Notes: generated by a model from the letters alone, not told the origin. 64,000 nt of DNA from Aminipila sp032051575 (GCF_032051575.1 NZ_DAMBYD010000009.1:124001-188000); one strand, 5' to 3'; shown: positions 8,405-17,338, numbered from the stretch's first letter. A program made the numbers and translations.

Positions 8405-10459
8405 CTAAAGTCCTAAAACCACTAGCAGTGGGCTGATGATTAAATCAATGATCTTTATGCCTATAAACGGGACAATGATCCCCCCAAGCCCATAAACCAA
8501 CATATTATGGCACAACAGTTTTTCCGAGCGCTGCGGTTTATATTTAACCCCTTTCATAGCAAGGGGAATCAGGCAAGGGATGATGATGGCATTAAAAATC
8601 AAGGCAGAGAGTATTGCACTGTATGGTGTTGACAATCCCATGATGTTTAGCACCTTCATTTGTGGAATGACGGCCATGAACATGGCAGGAATAATTGCAA
8701 AATACTTGGCGACGTCATTGGCAATACTGAAAGTTGTCAGAGAGCCCCGGGTAATCAAAAGTTGTTTTCCGATTTCCACAACATCAAGTATTTTGGTGGG
8801 GTCAGAATCCAGATCAACCATATTTGCCGCTTCTTTGGCGGCTGAGGTTCCGCTGTTCATAGCAATCCCTACGTCAGCTTGTGCCAATGCAGGAGCATCG
8901 TTTGTACCGTCACCTGTCATAGCTACAACTTTTCCTTTAGATTGTTCGGTTTTTATGGCCTGAATCTTATCCTCCGGCTTGCATTCGGCAATAAAGCTGT
9001 CTACACCAGCTTCCTGTGCAATTGTGGCCGCAGTCAGTGGATTATCACCAGTACACATAACTGTTTTAATCCCAATATCACGAAGCCTTGCAAACCTTTC
9101 CACAAGGCCCGGCTTGATGGTATCCTTCAGGTAAATAACTCCCAGAATTCGGTTCCCAGTGCAGACCACAAGCGGGGTACCGCCTAGCTTGGAGACTTCA
9201 TTGACTTTGGTATCCAAATCCTTCGGTATGGGTCCTCCCAGATTCTGTATATATTTTTGAATAGCGTCATAAGCGCCTTTGCGTATTCTTGTACCATCAG
9301 AAAAATTAACACCACTCATACGTGTCTGTGCTGTAAATTCTATAAATTCCATACCCAGTATGTCTTCATGATGTTCACCAATCAGTCGTTCTCCAAGCTC
9401 TACTATGGATTTTCCTTCAGGGGTATCGTCTTTTAGTGAACTGAGGACAGCATACCGGATTAGTTCTTGTTCACTCGTATTGCCTGCTGGAATAAATTTG
9501 GAGGCCATGCGGTTTCCGTAAGTAATAGTTCCAGTCTTATCTAAGATCATTGTATCAACGTCACCGCAGGCTTCTACTGCTTTTCCTGACATAGCAATGA
9601 CATTAAAGCGTGTAACGCGGTCCATGCCAGCAATGCCTATTGCAGAAAGCAGTCCGCCAATAGTCGTTGGGATTAAGCATACGGTCAAGGCAACAAGGGT
9701 GGAAATCTGCAGATGAACACCGATGTAAGCAGCAATGTGGTATAAGCTGACAATTACAATTAAGAAGATAATGGTCAGGCTTACTAGCAGGGTGTTTAAA
9801 GCGATTTCATTAGGCGTTTTTTTCCGGGAAGCACCTTCTACCAAAGAAATCATTTTGTCAAGGAAAGATTCTCCTGGGTTGGATGTGATTTGAATTTTCA
9901 GCCAATCACTAACTACTGTTGTTCCACCAGTGACAGAGGCAAAATCACCGCCGTTTTCCTTTAACACAGGTGCGGATTCTCCGGTAATGGCAGATTCGTC
10001 TACCGAGGCAATTCCTTCGATGACTTCACCGTCATTAGGGATGATTTCACCGGTCTTAACCAGTACAATATCTCCTTTTTTAAGAATGCTTGCACTTATG
10101 AGCGTTTCTCTGCCGTCATTACTTACAATACGAGCTTGCATGTCTTTTTGAGTCTTTTTGAGGCTTTGAGCCTGAGCCTTGCCTCGGCCTTCCGCAACAG
10201 CTTCTGCAAAGTTTGCAAACAGTATAGTAACGAAAAGAGTGAAAGATACGACGCCGTTATACAGCCTCAGATTGCTTCCTTCATTTCCAAAAATATTAGG
10301 AAAAAAGCAAAGTAACAGTGTTATGGCAAACCCTATTTCTACCACAAACATAACGGGGTTTTTCATCATGTATCTCGGATTTAATTTTGCAAAGGACCCT
10401 TTAATAGAAGCTTTACAAATATCCTTTGTAATAAATTTTGTTTTTAATTCTTTACTCAT
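8405..10459 (-). CDS. kdpB: Potassium-transporting ATPase subunit B
   Basis: KdpB, the P-type ATPase subunit that powers potassium import. The 684 residues match the family length. The phosphorylation motif DKTGT places the catalytic Asp at 307, as in E. coli. The actuator TGES motif ends at Ser162, the residue whose phosphorylation inhibits the E. coli pump, so the same control is possible here. MTGDGTNDAPAL forms the hinge. Membrane segments lie near 35-90, 225-290 and in the last 110 residues. It is the fourth of the five pump-operon genes, 13 bases after kdpA. Confidence 0.97.
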   Translation of the reverse strand: MSKELKTKFITKDICKASIKGSFAKLNPRYMMKNPVMFVVEIGFAITLLLCFFPNIFGNEGSNLRLYNGVVSFTLFVTILFANFAEAVAEGRGKAQAQSLKKTQKDMQARIVSNDGRETLISASILKKGDIVLVKTGEIIPNDGEVIEGIASVDESAITGESAPVLKENGGDFASVTGGTTVVSDWLKIQITSNPGESFLDKMISLVEGASRKKTPNEIALNTLLVSLTIIFLIVIVSLYHIAAYIGVHLQISTLVALTVCLIPTTIGGLLSAIGIAGMDRVTRFNVIAMSGKAVEACGDVDTMILDKTGTITYGNRMASKFIPAGNTSEQELIRYAVLSSLKDDTPEGKSIVELGERLIGEHHEDILGMEFIEFTAQTRMSGVNFSDGTRIRKGAYDAIQKYIQNLGGPIPKDLDTKVNEVSKLGGTPLVVCTGNRILGVIYLKDTIKPGLVERFARLRDIGIKTVMCTGDNPLTAATIAQEAGVDSFIAECKPEDKIQAIKTEQSKGKVVAMTGDGTNDAPALAQADVGIAMNSGTSAAKEAANMVDLDSDPTKILDVVEIGKQLLITRGSLTTFSIANDVAKYFAIIPAMFMAVIPQMKVLNIMGLSTPYSAILSALIFNAIIIPCLIPLAMKGVKYKPQRSEKLLCHNMLVYGLGGIIVPFIGIKIIDLIISPLLVVLGL

Positions 10460-10472
10460 GAAAGTGTCCTCC

Positions 10473-12191
10473 TTAACGCCACAGGGTTAAATGTTCCGCT
10501 ATGGGGCCTAGTACCATTGCCGGAAAAAAAGTCAATGCAGCAATAATAATGACTACCATGAGCAGCGATATGGTAAATGTACTTGTATCTGTCTTTAATG
10601 TACCGGTAGATTCGCTAACTGGTTGTTTCACCATTAGTGAGCCCGCTATGGACAATTGAATAATAATAGACAGATAGCGTCCGAAAAACATAACCAGTCC
10701 TGTGGTAATATTCCAAAAATATGTATTATCTCCTAAGCCTTCAAAACCGGACCCATTGTTGGCGGCAGAAGAGGAGTATTCATACAGCACCTGTGTCAAG
10801 CCATGGTACCCTGGATTGGTGATTCCCGCCAAACCGGCTGGTACAGCAACAGCCAAAGCGGAAAAGCCAAGAATCAGCAGAGGGTGAATGATAATTCCCA
10901 ATGCTGTCAGCTTCATTTCTTTTCCTTCTATTTTTTTGCCCAGATATTCTGGCGTACGTCCAATCATCAGTCCGCAGATGAATACAGAAAGAATAGCATA
11001 CAGAATCATATTCATCAGGCCGACTCCCTTGCCGCCAAACACAACATTAAGCATCATGTTCATTAGCGGGACGGCACCCCCCAAGGGTGTAAGTGTATCA
11101 TGCATGTTATTGACAGTGCCGGTGGTAAAGGCAGTAGTAACCGTTGTGAAAAGGGCTGACTGGGCAATTCCAAATCGGACTTCCTTACCTTCCATATTGC
11201 CCATGCTCTGACTTAATCCAACATTTTCCAGTGAAGGGTTACCAGCACTTTCAGCTACAAAGCATATAACCAGACCAATTACAAAAATTATAGACATTAC
11301 CGCAAAAATAGGTTTTGCCTCGCTGCCAATTAGAATCTTTTTCTCTTTACCTTTTTTTGTTTCTTTTATACGGTTGCGTACCATATGACCGAAAGCTATG
11401 ATGCATGAACCGGGAAGCAGCATCATGGAAAGCATTTCTACCATATTTGTAATTATATTGGGATTTTCAATTGGTGTGGCTGAATTGGCTCCGAGAAAGC
11501 CCCCACCGTTTGTACCCAGATGTTTGATGATCTCAAGGGAAGCCACGGGGCCCATAGCAATGTCCTGATAGGTGCCTTCAACCGTTTGAACTACCATATT
11601 CGCAGATAAATTTTGCGGCACACCTTGAGAAACGAGAACCAATCCTCCTAGTATGGAAAGAGGCAGCAAAACTCGTGTTGTGATTCGGATAAGATCAACA
11701 TAAAAGTTCCCTACGGTTTTTGTTTTTCCGGCAAGTCCGCGCACGAAGGCCATGAAAACGGAAAAGCCAGTAGCTGCAGAGGTAAACATCATAAAGATAA
11801 TTACCATCATTTGACTAAGATATGAAAGTCCTGATTCTCCAGAATAGTGCTGAAGGTTTGTATTGGTCATAAAACTAATAATCGTGTTAAATGACAGGCT
11901 GGGTTCCATTCCGCCGATGCCGTTTGGGTTTAAAATCGGAAGACACTGAATCCTAAGAATCAGATAACCAATGAAAATCATAATTGCGTTAGTTGCAAGC
12001 ATAGCTAGCGCATACTGCTTCCAATTCATGCCATTATTATCAATACCGCACACACGATAAACGGAATTATCAATCAGGTTAAATGCAGGATCGGCAAATG
12101 TTGGCTCTCCTACAGCAATATGATATAAATATTTGCCCATGGGAATAACAAGGACAACAAATATTGTCAAAATTAAAATAATTTGTAACAT
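10473..12191 (-). CDS. kdpA: Potassium-transporting ATPase subunit A
   Basis: KdpA, the channel-like subunit that selects and translocates K+. It has 572 residues from the ATG at 12191, with about ten membrane spans. Pore-loop motifs are visible in order: TNTNLQHYSGESG, LGTNGGGFLGANSATP, FTTGTVNNMHDTLTPLGG and SSAANNGSGFEG. I chose the start at 12191 because AAAGGTG precedes it at the proper distance and it gives the usual MLQIILILT N-terminus; the frame stays open to 12239, but that part overlaps kdpF. The gene follows kdpF by 19 bases. Confidence 0.96.
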   Translation of the reverse strand: MLQIILILTIFVVLVIPMGKYLYHIAVGEPTFADPAFNLIDNSVYRVCGIDNNGMNWKQYALAMLATNAIMIFIGYLILRIQCLPILNPNGIGGMEPSLSFNTIISFMTNTNLQHYSGESGLSYLSQMMVIIFMMFTSAATGFSVFMAFVRGLAGKTKTVGNFYVDLIRITTRVLLPLSILGGLVLVSQGVPQNLSANMVVQTVEGTYQDIAMGPVASLEIIKHLGTNGGGFLGANSATPIENPNIITNMVEMLSMMLLPGSCIIAFGHMVRNRIKETKKGKEKKILIGSEAKPIFAVMSIIFVIGLVICFVAESAGNPSLENVGLSQSMGNMEGKEVRFGIAQSALFTTVTTAFTTGTVNNMHDTLTPLGGAVPLMNMMLNVVFGGKGVGLMNMILYAILSVFICGLMIGRTPEYLGKKIEGKEMKLTALGIIIHPLLILGFSALAVAVPAGLAGITNPGYHGLTQVLYEYSSSAANNGSGFEGLGDNTYFWNITTGLVMFFGRYLSIIIQLSIAGSLMVKQPVSESTGTLKTDTSTFTISLLMVVIIIAALTFFPAMVLGPIAEHLTLWR

Positions 12192-12210
12192 TGTTTTTTT
12201 CACCTTTCTT

Positions 12211-12288
12211 TTAAAATTTTTCTGGATTAACCAAGGCATATAATAAATACATTCCTAGTGAAATAATAAGAATTCCAAGAAATATCAT
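12211..12288 (-). CDS. kdpF: Potassium-transporting ATPase subunit F
   Basis: A 25-codon gene for KdpF, the single-span peptide that stabilises the Kdp complex. The frame reads MIFLGILIISLGMYLLYALV and then ends NPEKF, directly comparable to the YLVYALINAEAF end of the E. coli peptide. The ATG at 12288 is preceded by AGAGGAGG about nine bases upstream. It lies immediately before kdpA, the canonical position, and is easily missed because of its size. Confidence 0.92.
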   Translation of the reverse strand: MIFLGILIISLGMYLLYALVNPEKF

Positions 12289-12303
12289 AATACAAGACCT
12301 CCT

Positions 12304-12396
12304 CTATAATTTTTCAATCTGGCGCCCGCACCAGTTTGTAAGCAGCTTGATTAGAAGATAACTGACTGCCAAAATTCCAAGCATTAAAAAATCCAT
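12304..12396 (-). CDS. 30-residue single-span peptide heading the kdp operon
   Basis: A 30-codon open frame (start ATG at 12396, stop TAG at 12304-12306) with a very strong ribosome site, GAGGAGG, eight bases upstream. The peptide begins MDFLMLGILAVSYLLIKLLT, one hydrophobic span, and ends in a polar tail NWCGRQIEKL with one Cys. Its stop codon overlaps the purine-rich ribosome site of kdpF, so the two are probably translationally coupled. It is not KdpF, which lies just downstream and is recognisable. I do not know a named family. A role as an extra small subunit or a regulator of KdpFABC or KdpD is inference from position only. Confidence 0.65.
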   Translation of the reverse strand: MDFLMLGILAVSYLLIKLLTNWCGRQIEKL

Positions 12397-12476
12397 ATTT
12401 ATTCCTCCTCTTATTTAGATTTTCATACAGTCTAGCATTTTTACTATTAGTTTGGTGTTAGGGTTTTTCGGGCAGA

Positions 12477-12498
12477 ATTAAAATGATATTAAGATAAG
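12477..12498 (-). promoter_or_regulatory. Putative KdpE box upstream of the kdpFABC operon
   Basis: Read on the plus strand, ATTAAAATG (12477) and ATTAAGATA (12488) repeat with an exact 11-base step. The same ATTAAGAT/ATTAAGAT pair with an 11-base step occurs upstream of kdpDE (16078 and 16089). Both pairs lie about 75-100 bases before the first start codon. One-turn direct repeats are what OmpR/KdpE-type regulators bind. Assignment to KdpE is inference. Confidence 0.5.
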
Positions 12499-12523
12499 AA
12501 TTATGATTTCTCGATTTTAATGC

Positions 12524-12566
12524 TAAAAAATAATCCGTGCAATTGCTGACACGGATTATTTTTGTA
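12524..12566 (-). terminator. Terminator of kdpDE
   Basis: AAATAATCCGTG and CACGGATTATTT form a 12-base stem about a 10-base loop, with T runs on both sides. It lies between the kdpE stop (12600) and the kdpFABC promoter region, so the regulatory and structural genes are probably separate transcripts. Confidence 0.85.
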
Positions 12567-12599
12567 TATATTTACTTATGATACTTAATTTGAGAAAAG

Positions 12600-13316
12600 C
12601 TAAATAGATTTACAGTCATCTAAAACTCGCAGCATTCGATATCCAACACCGATATGGGTCTGAATATATTTAGGCTGAGATGGATTCTTTTCGATTTTCT
12701 TTCTCAGAGTTGCCATAAAAACACGCAATGCTGGAACATCACTAGTGTAGTTTCCCCAGATTTCATGTAGGATAAAATTATGGGTCAGAACCTTACCTAC
12801 ATTTTTAGCAAGAAGACAAAGTAGTTTATATTCAATGGGGGTAAGATGAATCTCTTCATCGTCCAGCCAGACACACCCCGCAGCGTAATCAATTTTCAGA
12901 TTACCGTTTGTAAAAACTGTTGAATCTTTGAGTAGCTTTTCATTATCGTAACGGATACGGCGGAGGCTTACTCGGAGTCTTGCCAAGAGTTCATCCACAC
13001 TGAATGGTTTTGTCAGATAATCATCCGCACCGGCATCCAGTGCATCTATTTTATCCTTGTCCTCACTACGGGCACTGACAACAATAATAGGAGTGTTTGA
13101 CCACGAACGTACTTTTTTGATGATATCTACTCCGTCCATGTCAGGCAGTCCTAAATCTAAGATAATGATATCTGGAGGCTTAGAGACAGATTCAAATATT
13201 GAAGCTTCGCCTGTTTCAGCCGTGTGATAGAGATATCCCTGTGTTTCCAGAGTTGTGGTGATTAGCGTCCTTATGGCTTTATCGTCTTCCACAACCAAAA
13301 TTAAAGGTTTATTCAT
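12600..13316 (-). CDS. kdpE: Kdp operon response regulator
   Basis: KdpE, 238 residues: an N-terminal receiver domain with the acidic pair EDD (10-12), the phospho-acceptor Asp in IILDLGLPDMDG and the lysine in LTKPF, followed by a winged-helix DNA-binding domain of the OmpR type ending in THIGVGYRML. Phosphorylated by KdpD, it switches on the pump operon when K+ is low or turgor falls. It overlaps the kdpD end by eight bases, so the pair is co-translated. The downstream hairpin separates it from the pump genes. Confidence 0.93.
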   Translation of the reverse strand: MNKPLILVVEDDKAIRTLITTTLETQGYLYHTAETGEASIFESVSKPPDIIILDLGLPDMDGVDIIKKVRSWSNTPIIVVSARSEDKDKIDALDAGADDYLTKPFSVDELLARLRVSLRRIRYDNEKLLKDSTVFTNGNLKIDYAAGCVWLDDEEIHLTPIEYKLLCLLAKNVGKVLTHNFILHEIWGNYTSDVPALRVFMATLRKKIEKNPSQPKYIQTHIGVGYRMLRVLDDCKSI

Positions 13317-16002
13317 GTATATTCACCTCTTCTGCCTGCAAAGTAAAGCCAAAGACTGTACCATGCAGAATATTATCTTTTACATAAATGATGCCACCGT
13401 GTGCATTAATAATTGATTTACATAGAGAAAGTCCTAACCCAAGTCCACGCCGTCCATCTCCCCGAATATTATCAGCAGTATAGAACATATCAAATAGTTT
13501 AGCCTTTGCTTCATCCGAAATACCAGAACCATCGTCTGATATTTCTACGCGAACAAATTGTCCGTCTTTTCTAGCTGAAATCGTAATATGTGAACCAGGT
13601 GGAGTGTACTTAATAGCATTGTCTATGATATTAATAATTACCTGAATAATGAGTTGGGAATCCATTTTTGCCATTAAAAGATCATCACTCAGAATAGTTT
13701 CTATTTGGTAATATACACTGTTTCGATTAATATGGAGCAGGGCTTCTGTTATAACTTCTTCAAGAAGCTCGGGCTGCATATTTAAATTCAGCGTACTGTT
13801 ATCAATTCGGGTTATGGAAAGCAGGTTTTCTACTAAGTTAATAAGCCACATTGAATCATCATAAATATCGGTATAAAGGCTTTGCTTTTTAGATTCATTT
13901 AATACTTTGGAATTTCCCATAAGAATACCTGCGTTACCGGAAATGCTTGTGAGTGGAGTTCGCAAATCGTGGGATATTGCCCGAAGCAGGTTAGCGCGGA
14001 GCTGTTCTTGTTGCATTTGCATGGAAATCTGTTTTTGAGTTTCGTTCAAATCTTCTTTTTCCAGAGCTAAAGCACATTCTCCTAACATGGCAATTAGTAT
14101 GCTTTTTTCAAACGTCTCCAAGGGCGATTCTTTATCCATGGCAACACCCACAACGGCAAACACCGTACCGTTTCCTCTGATAGCAAAGTATAAGCATTTG
14201 GCAGCAGAGAGAGTATTGGTTGTAGCACCAGCACGCTTATTGTTTTTGTATACCCATTCGGCCACGGCACGTTCTTCCATTTTGAGATATGACTTAGTGT
14301 CAGTTGTGGCATCTTTTTTTGTAAATATCAAAGGGTCCGCCAAATTGGTTTGTTGTGAAGGATAGAAAATTATAGTTCGGTCTAATAATTTTACCATTTG
14401 TTGTGCTGCTTCACTCAAAATATCTTCTTTATCTTTGGCCTGCTGCAATTTACGGCTTGTTTCCAGAAGAACTTCTGTCCGGAATGCCTTTTGCGCTGAT
14501 TGATGTGCCTGTTCCTTTACCCGTTTTGTCAGCGTGCTGGTAATCAGAGAGGCTGCCAGCATAACCAAAAATGTTACCGGATAGCCAGGATCATATGCTT
14601 GCAAAGAAAAGCGCGGCTCTGTGAAGAAGTAGTTGAATATCAGTACACATAAAACTGAGGACGCGGCACTGTATAATCTGCCTTTTGTAAGTACAGCATT
14701 TAACTGGATGCCCAAAATGTAAACGGTTATAATATTGGCCACGCTAAAATCTAAGTAATCAAACAAAAACCCTATAAAAGTACAAATAAATAAAAGAGCA
14801 ATGGATTTAGCGGTATCAGCTAGCGACAGATTTGACGGTTTCGAAAGCTTAAGTATATTGATATGGAAAGATGGCTGCGTGTCAGGAATGATGTAAATAT
14901 CAATCGTTGGAGCCAACTCAGTAAGCCTATCGACGTAATTTGATTTTAACCATCTTTTCGTACGAGATGAACGCCCTAAGACAATTTTAGAAACTCGGCT
15001 CGCTTTTGCGTATTCTGCAATCTGTGTGGGAATATCCTGACCATACACTGTAGAAATTTGTGCTCCAAGCTGTTCAGCAAGCCTTAAGTTTTCTTTTAAT
15101 GCTGCCCTGTTTTTATCTTCCAATTCTTTTGTATCCGATGTTTCCACAAACAATGCTGTGAATGTGCCGTGAAAAGCATCCGCCATCCTTGCAGCTGTTC
15201 GGATAACCTTAGCATTGGAGGAAGCTGATGACAGGCATACTAAAATATGTTCATTCGCATAAGAGCTGTTATTTTTTGAAGGCTCATTTTGCACTGAAAT
15301 CCTGTTTATATGATCGGCTGTTCGGCGAAGTGCAATTTCACGCAGTGCTATGAGATTTTCTTTAGTAAAAAAATTGACAAGAGCCCTTTGAGCTTGTTCT
15401 TCCCGATATATTTTTCCTTTGTTCAAGCGGTCTATCAGGTCATCAGGTTCAATATCAACCAGTTCAATTTGATCAGCACTGTCAAATACGCTATCCGGAA
15501 TACGTTCCCGTACATAGATGCCAGTAATAGATTCTACGATGTCATTCAGGCTTTCGATGTGCTGGACATTAATTGTAGTATATACGTCAATTCCCGCCTG
15601 CAAAAGCTCTTCTACATCCTGGTATCTTTTCTTATGGCGGCAGCCGACTGCATTAGTATGAGCCAGTTCATCCACAAGGATAAGAGTGGGTCTTCTTTGC
15701 AGGGCACGGTCCAAATCAAACTCCTTTATGAGTATGCCTTTGTATGAAAATTCTAGAGGAGATAAAGATTGCAATTCTTCTAAGAGCGCCATGGTTTCTG
15801 GGCGAATGTGAGGCTCAATATAGCCGGCAACCACATCAATTCCATTTGACATTGCTTCATGAGCATCATTTAGCATTGCGCAAGTTTTACCGACACCAGC
15901 TGCATAACCAAAATAGATTCTCAATTTGCCCCGTTTTTTACCTGTCGGTAAGGTGGAAAGCTGTTCTAGCAGGGAATAAGAATTAGTTTGATGTATGGAC
16001 AT
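13309..16002 (-). CDS. kdpD: Kdp osmosensitive potassium sensor kinase
   Basis: KdpD, 897 residues with all the usual parts. Residues 20-230 are the KdpD domain with Walker A GYAAGVGKT and DELAHTN. A universal-stress-protein-like domain follows (about 250-370). Four membrane spans lie near 398-495 (DUF4118), then a GAF-like region, the HisKA box ISHDLRTPLTSISGN with the phospho-accepting His, and the ATPase domain with NIIDNAIKYTPPG, DDGSGI and GLGLGLSLC. It senses low K+ or ionic strength and phosphorylates KdpE. The ATG at 16002 follows AGAGGAG. The gene starts 243 bases from the divergent TrkA-N pair. Confidence 0.95.
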   Translation of the reverse strand: MSIHQTNSYSLLEQLSTLPTGKKRGKLRIYFGYAAGVGKTCAMLNDAHEAMSNGIDVVAGYIEPHIRPETMALLEELQSLSPLEFSYKGILIKEFDLDRALQRRPTLILVDELAHTNAVGCRHKKRYQDVEELLQAGIDVYTTINVQHIESLNDIVESITGIYVRERIPDSVFDSADQIELVDIEPDDLIDRLNKGKIYREEQAQRALVNFFTKENLIALREIALRRTADHINRISVQNEPSKNNSSYANEHILVCLSSASSNAKVIRTAARMADAFHGTFTALFVETSDTKELEDKNRAALKENLRLAEQLGAQISTVYGQDIPTQIAEYAKASRVSKIVLGRSSRTKRWLKSNYVDRLTELAPTIDIYIIPDTQPSFHINILKLSKPSNLSLADTAKSIALLFICTFIGFLFDYLDFSVANIITVYILGIQLNAVLTKGRLYSAASSVLCVLIFNYFFTEPRFSLQAYDPGYPVTFLVMLAASLITSTLTKRVKEQAHQSAQKAFRTEVLLETSRKLQQAKDKEDILSEAAQQMVKLLDRTIIFYPSQQTNLADPLIFTKKDATTDTKSYLKMEERAVAEWVYKNNKRAGATTNTLSAAKCLYFAIRGNGTVFAVVGVAMDKESPLETFEKSILIAMLGECALALEKEDLNETQKQISMQMQQEQLRANLLRAISHDLRTPLTSISGNAGILMGNSKVLNESKKQSLYTDIYDDSMWLINLVENLLSITRIDNSTLNLNMQPELLEEVITEALLHINRNSVYYQIETILSDDLLMAKMDSQLIIQVIINIIDNAIKYTPPGSHITISARKDGQFVRVEISDDGSGISDEAKAKLFDMFYTADNIRGDGRRGLGLGLSLCKSIINAHGGIIYVKDNILHGTVFGFTLQAEEVNIHE

Positions 16003-16077
16003 TGATATATACTCCTCTCTTTTTTAAATAGTATAACATAACCAAAATCAGCGTAGCGTTATAATTTTCACTGTGGT

Positions 16078-16099
16078 ATTAAGATTACATTAAGATACA
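16078..16099 (-). promoter_or_regulatory. Putative KdpE box upstream of kdpDE
   Basis: Two direct copies of ATTAAGAT at 16078 and 16089 (11-base step) lie 76-97 bases before the kdpD start. They match the arrangement upstream of kdpFABC and would allow autoregulation. A further copy of the same word in the other orientation, TAATCTTAAT at 16146-16155, faces the divergent TrkA-N genes. Confidence 0.5.
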
Positions 16100-16145
16100 A
16101 AAAATTACGGAATACAATACATAATATAGACCTTAAACCCTTATT

Positions 16146-16155
16146 TAATCTTAAT
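16146..16155 (+). promoter_or_regulatory. Inverted copy of the Kdp box before the TrkA-N pair
   Basis: TAATCTTAAT is the exact reverse complement of ATTAAGATTA at 16078-16087. It lies 90 bases before the GTG start at 16246. If the word is a KdpE half-site, the two potassium-related transcripts are co-regulated. A short hairpin, CCGTAAA/TTTACGG (16177-16197), follows it. Confidence 0.35.
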
Positions 16156-16245
16156 GCGGAGGAAAAAATCTTGATGCCGTAAATATGGCTTTTACGGATT
16201 TTCTGCGTTATGCTTTTGTAAAACTCTTGAAAGGAGATAAATAAG

Positions 16246-16668
16246 GTGTTTGGATTAAAAAAAGATAGCCCGCATATCATCGTTGTAGGCTGTGGTTCTT
16301 TGGGAGCCTATATTGCAGGCAAATTGTCAGAAGAAGAAAATAGTGTAACTGTAATTGATAAAAACAAAAACACTTTTGAGAAATTGCCAGCTTATTTTGG
16401 TGGATTTGTTTTAGACCGGGATGCAAATGATGCCAGCGTTTTGCTGGAAGCAAGAATTGAAAATGCAGATGCAATAATTGCTGTTACAGGGGATGACGTT
16501 TTAAATATGTTTGTATCAAAAGTTGCAAAAGATATTTATCATGTAAAAAATGTTTTTGCGAGCCTTTATGATCATAATCGAAAAGATGCATATCAGGAAC
16601 TTGGGATTAAAACAATATGGACGTCAGATTTATGGCTGGATGTTTTTAAGGAGGAGGTAACTCTATGA
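16246..16668 (+). CDS. TrkA-N domain NAD-binding protein (first of a pair)
   Basis: A 140-residue protein consisting only of a TrkA N-terminal (RCK-N) Rossmann domain. The nucleotide loop is VVGCGSLGAYIAGKL (13-27) with the acidic end of strand 2 in VTVIDKN, and ADAIIAVTGDD further on. RCK domains gate Trk/Ktr potassium channels when NAD(H), ATP or c-di-AMP binds. The usual TrkA-C half is missing. The start is a GTG at 16246 with AAAGGAG at 16229-16235. It overlaps the next gene by four bases (ATGA), and no TrkH/KtrB channel gene is adjacent; the nearest potassium genes are the divergent kdp genes. Confidence 0.82.
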   Translation: MFGLKKDSPHIIVVGCGSLGAYIAGKLSEEENSVTVIDKNKNTFEKLPAYFGGFVLDRDANDASVLLEARIENADAIIAVTGDDVLNMFVSKVAKDIYHVKNVFASLYDHNRKDAYQELGIKTIWTSDLWLDVFKEEVTL

Positions 16669-17057
16669 AAATCTTATTAGCCGGTGACAGCAAACGGTCT
16701 TGGAATATTATAAATACTTTACTTGAAAAACAGCATCGTGTGACTGTTCTAAATACAGATATAACATATTGCCAACAACTGGCAGACCAATATGAAGAGA
16801 TATTAATACTTAATGGCGATAGTACGGAATTGCTAACATTAGGCGAAGCAAACGAAAAAAAGTTTGATATGGTAATTGCTATGTCACTTAATGACTCTGA
16901 GAATCTTGTGATTTGCGAACTATGTAAAAATACCTTTCATATACAAAATACTGCGGCTATAATAAATTGCCCTAAAAATACAGACATATTTCATAAATTA
17001 GGTGTAAACATTGTTATAGATACGAATACATTTGTTTTGTCTTGTATTAATAATTAA
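16665..17057 (+). CDS. TrkA-N domain protein (second of a pair)
   Basis: A 130-residue protein related to the preceding gene but more divergent: KILLAGDSKRSWNIINTLL replaces the usual GxGxxG loop, while VTVLNTD, LNGDST and DMVIAMSLND keep the Rossmann pattern. It too has no TrkA-C domain. Because the Gly-rich loop is degraded it may not bind NAD, and a regulatory partner role for the first protein is plausible. E. coli TrkA is a single chain with two RCK units, so this operon may be a split version of that arrangement. No terminator is obvious behind it; a very AT-rich stretch follows. Confidence 0.75.
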   Translation: MKILLAGDSKRSWNIINTLLEKQHRVTVLNTDITYCQQLADQYEEILILNGDSTELLTLGEANEKKFDMVIAMSLNDSENLVICELCKNTFHIQNTAAIINCPKNTDIFHKLGVNIVIDTNTFVLSCINN

Positions 17058-17170
17058 TTTTATTATTAACTCAAAATTTAGGAAAAACAAAAAATATAAA
17101 AATTATAAATAGAATCGATAATCAAAAATTAATCAATATCAAAGATCAAAATAAATAAAAAACAAAAAAC

Positions 17171-17220
17171 AATAATCCAAGAATTCAAAAATATAAAAAT
17201 TCACGAATTCTTGGATTATT
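17171..17220 (-). repeat. 16-bp perfect inverted repeat, possible minus-strand terminator
   Basis: AATAATCCAAGAATTC (17171-17186) and GAATTCTTGGATTATT (17205-17220) are perfectly complementary across an 18-base loop. On the minus strand the hairpin is followed by TGTTTTTTGTTTTTT, so it can end transcription coming from the agmatinase gene, although 330 bases downstream of its stop. Confidence 0.6.
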
Positions 17221-17338
17221 ATAACTGAAATTCAAAAATTATTAAAAAATAATAAATTTTAAATTATAAACGCCAAATCAAAAAAAGCTAAAATAATTAA
17301 TTAAAAAATAAAAAACATAAAAAATATTCCTTAAAATT

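Noticed and set aside
14087..14365. Plus-strand frames within kdpD and other antisense frames of 60-150 codons
   Set aside because: They lie opposite well-supported genes, lack ribosome sites and have unlikely compositions.
16100..16245. A c-di-AMP (ydaO-type) riboswitch before the TrkA-N genes, as often seen at potassium genes
   Set aside because: The region is too short and AT-rich, with only a 7-base hairpin; none of the conserved GC-rich core of that riboswitch is present.
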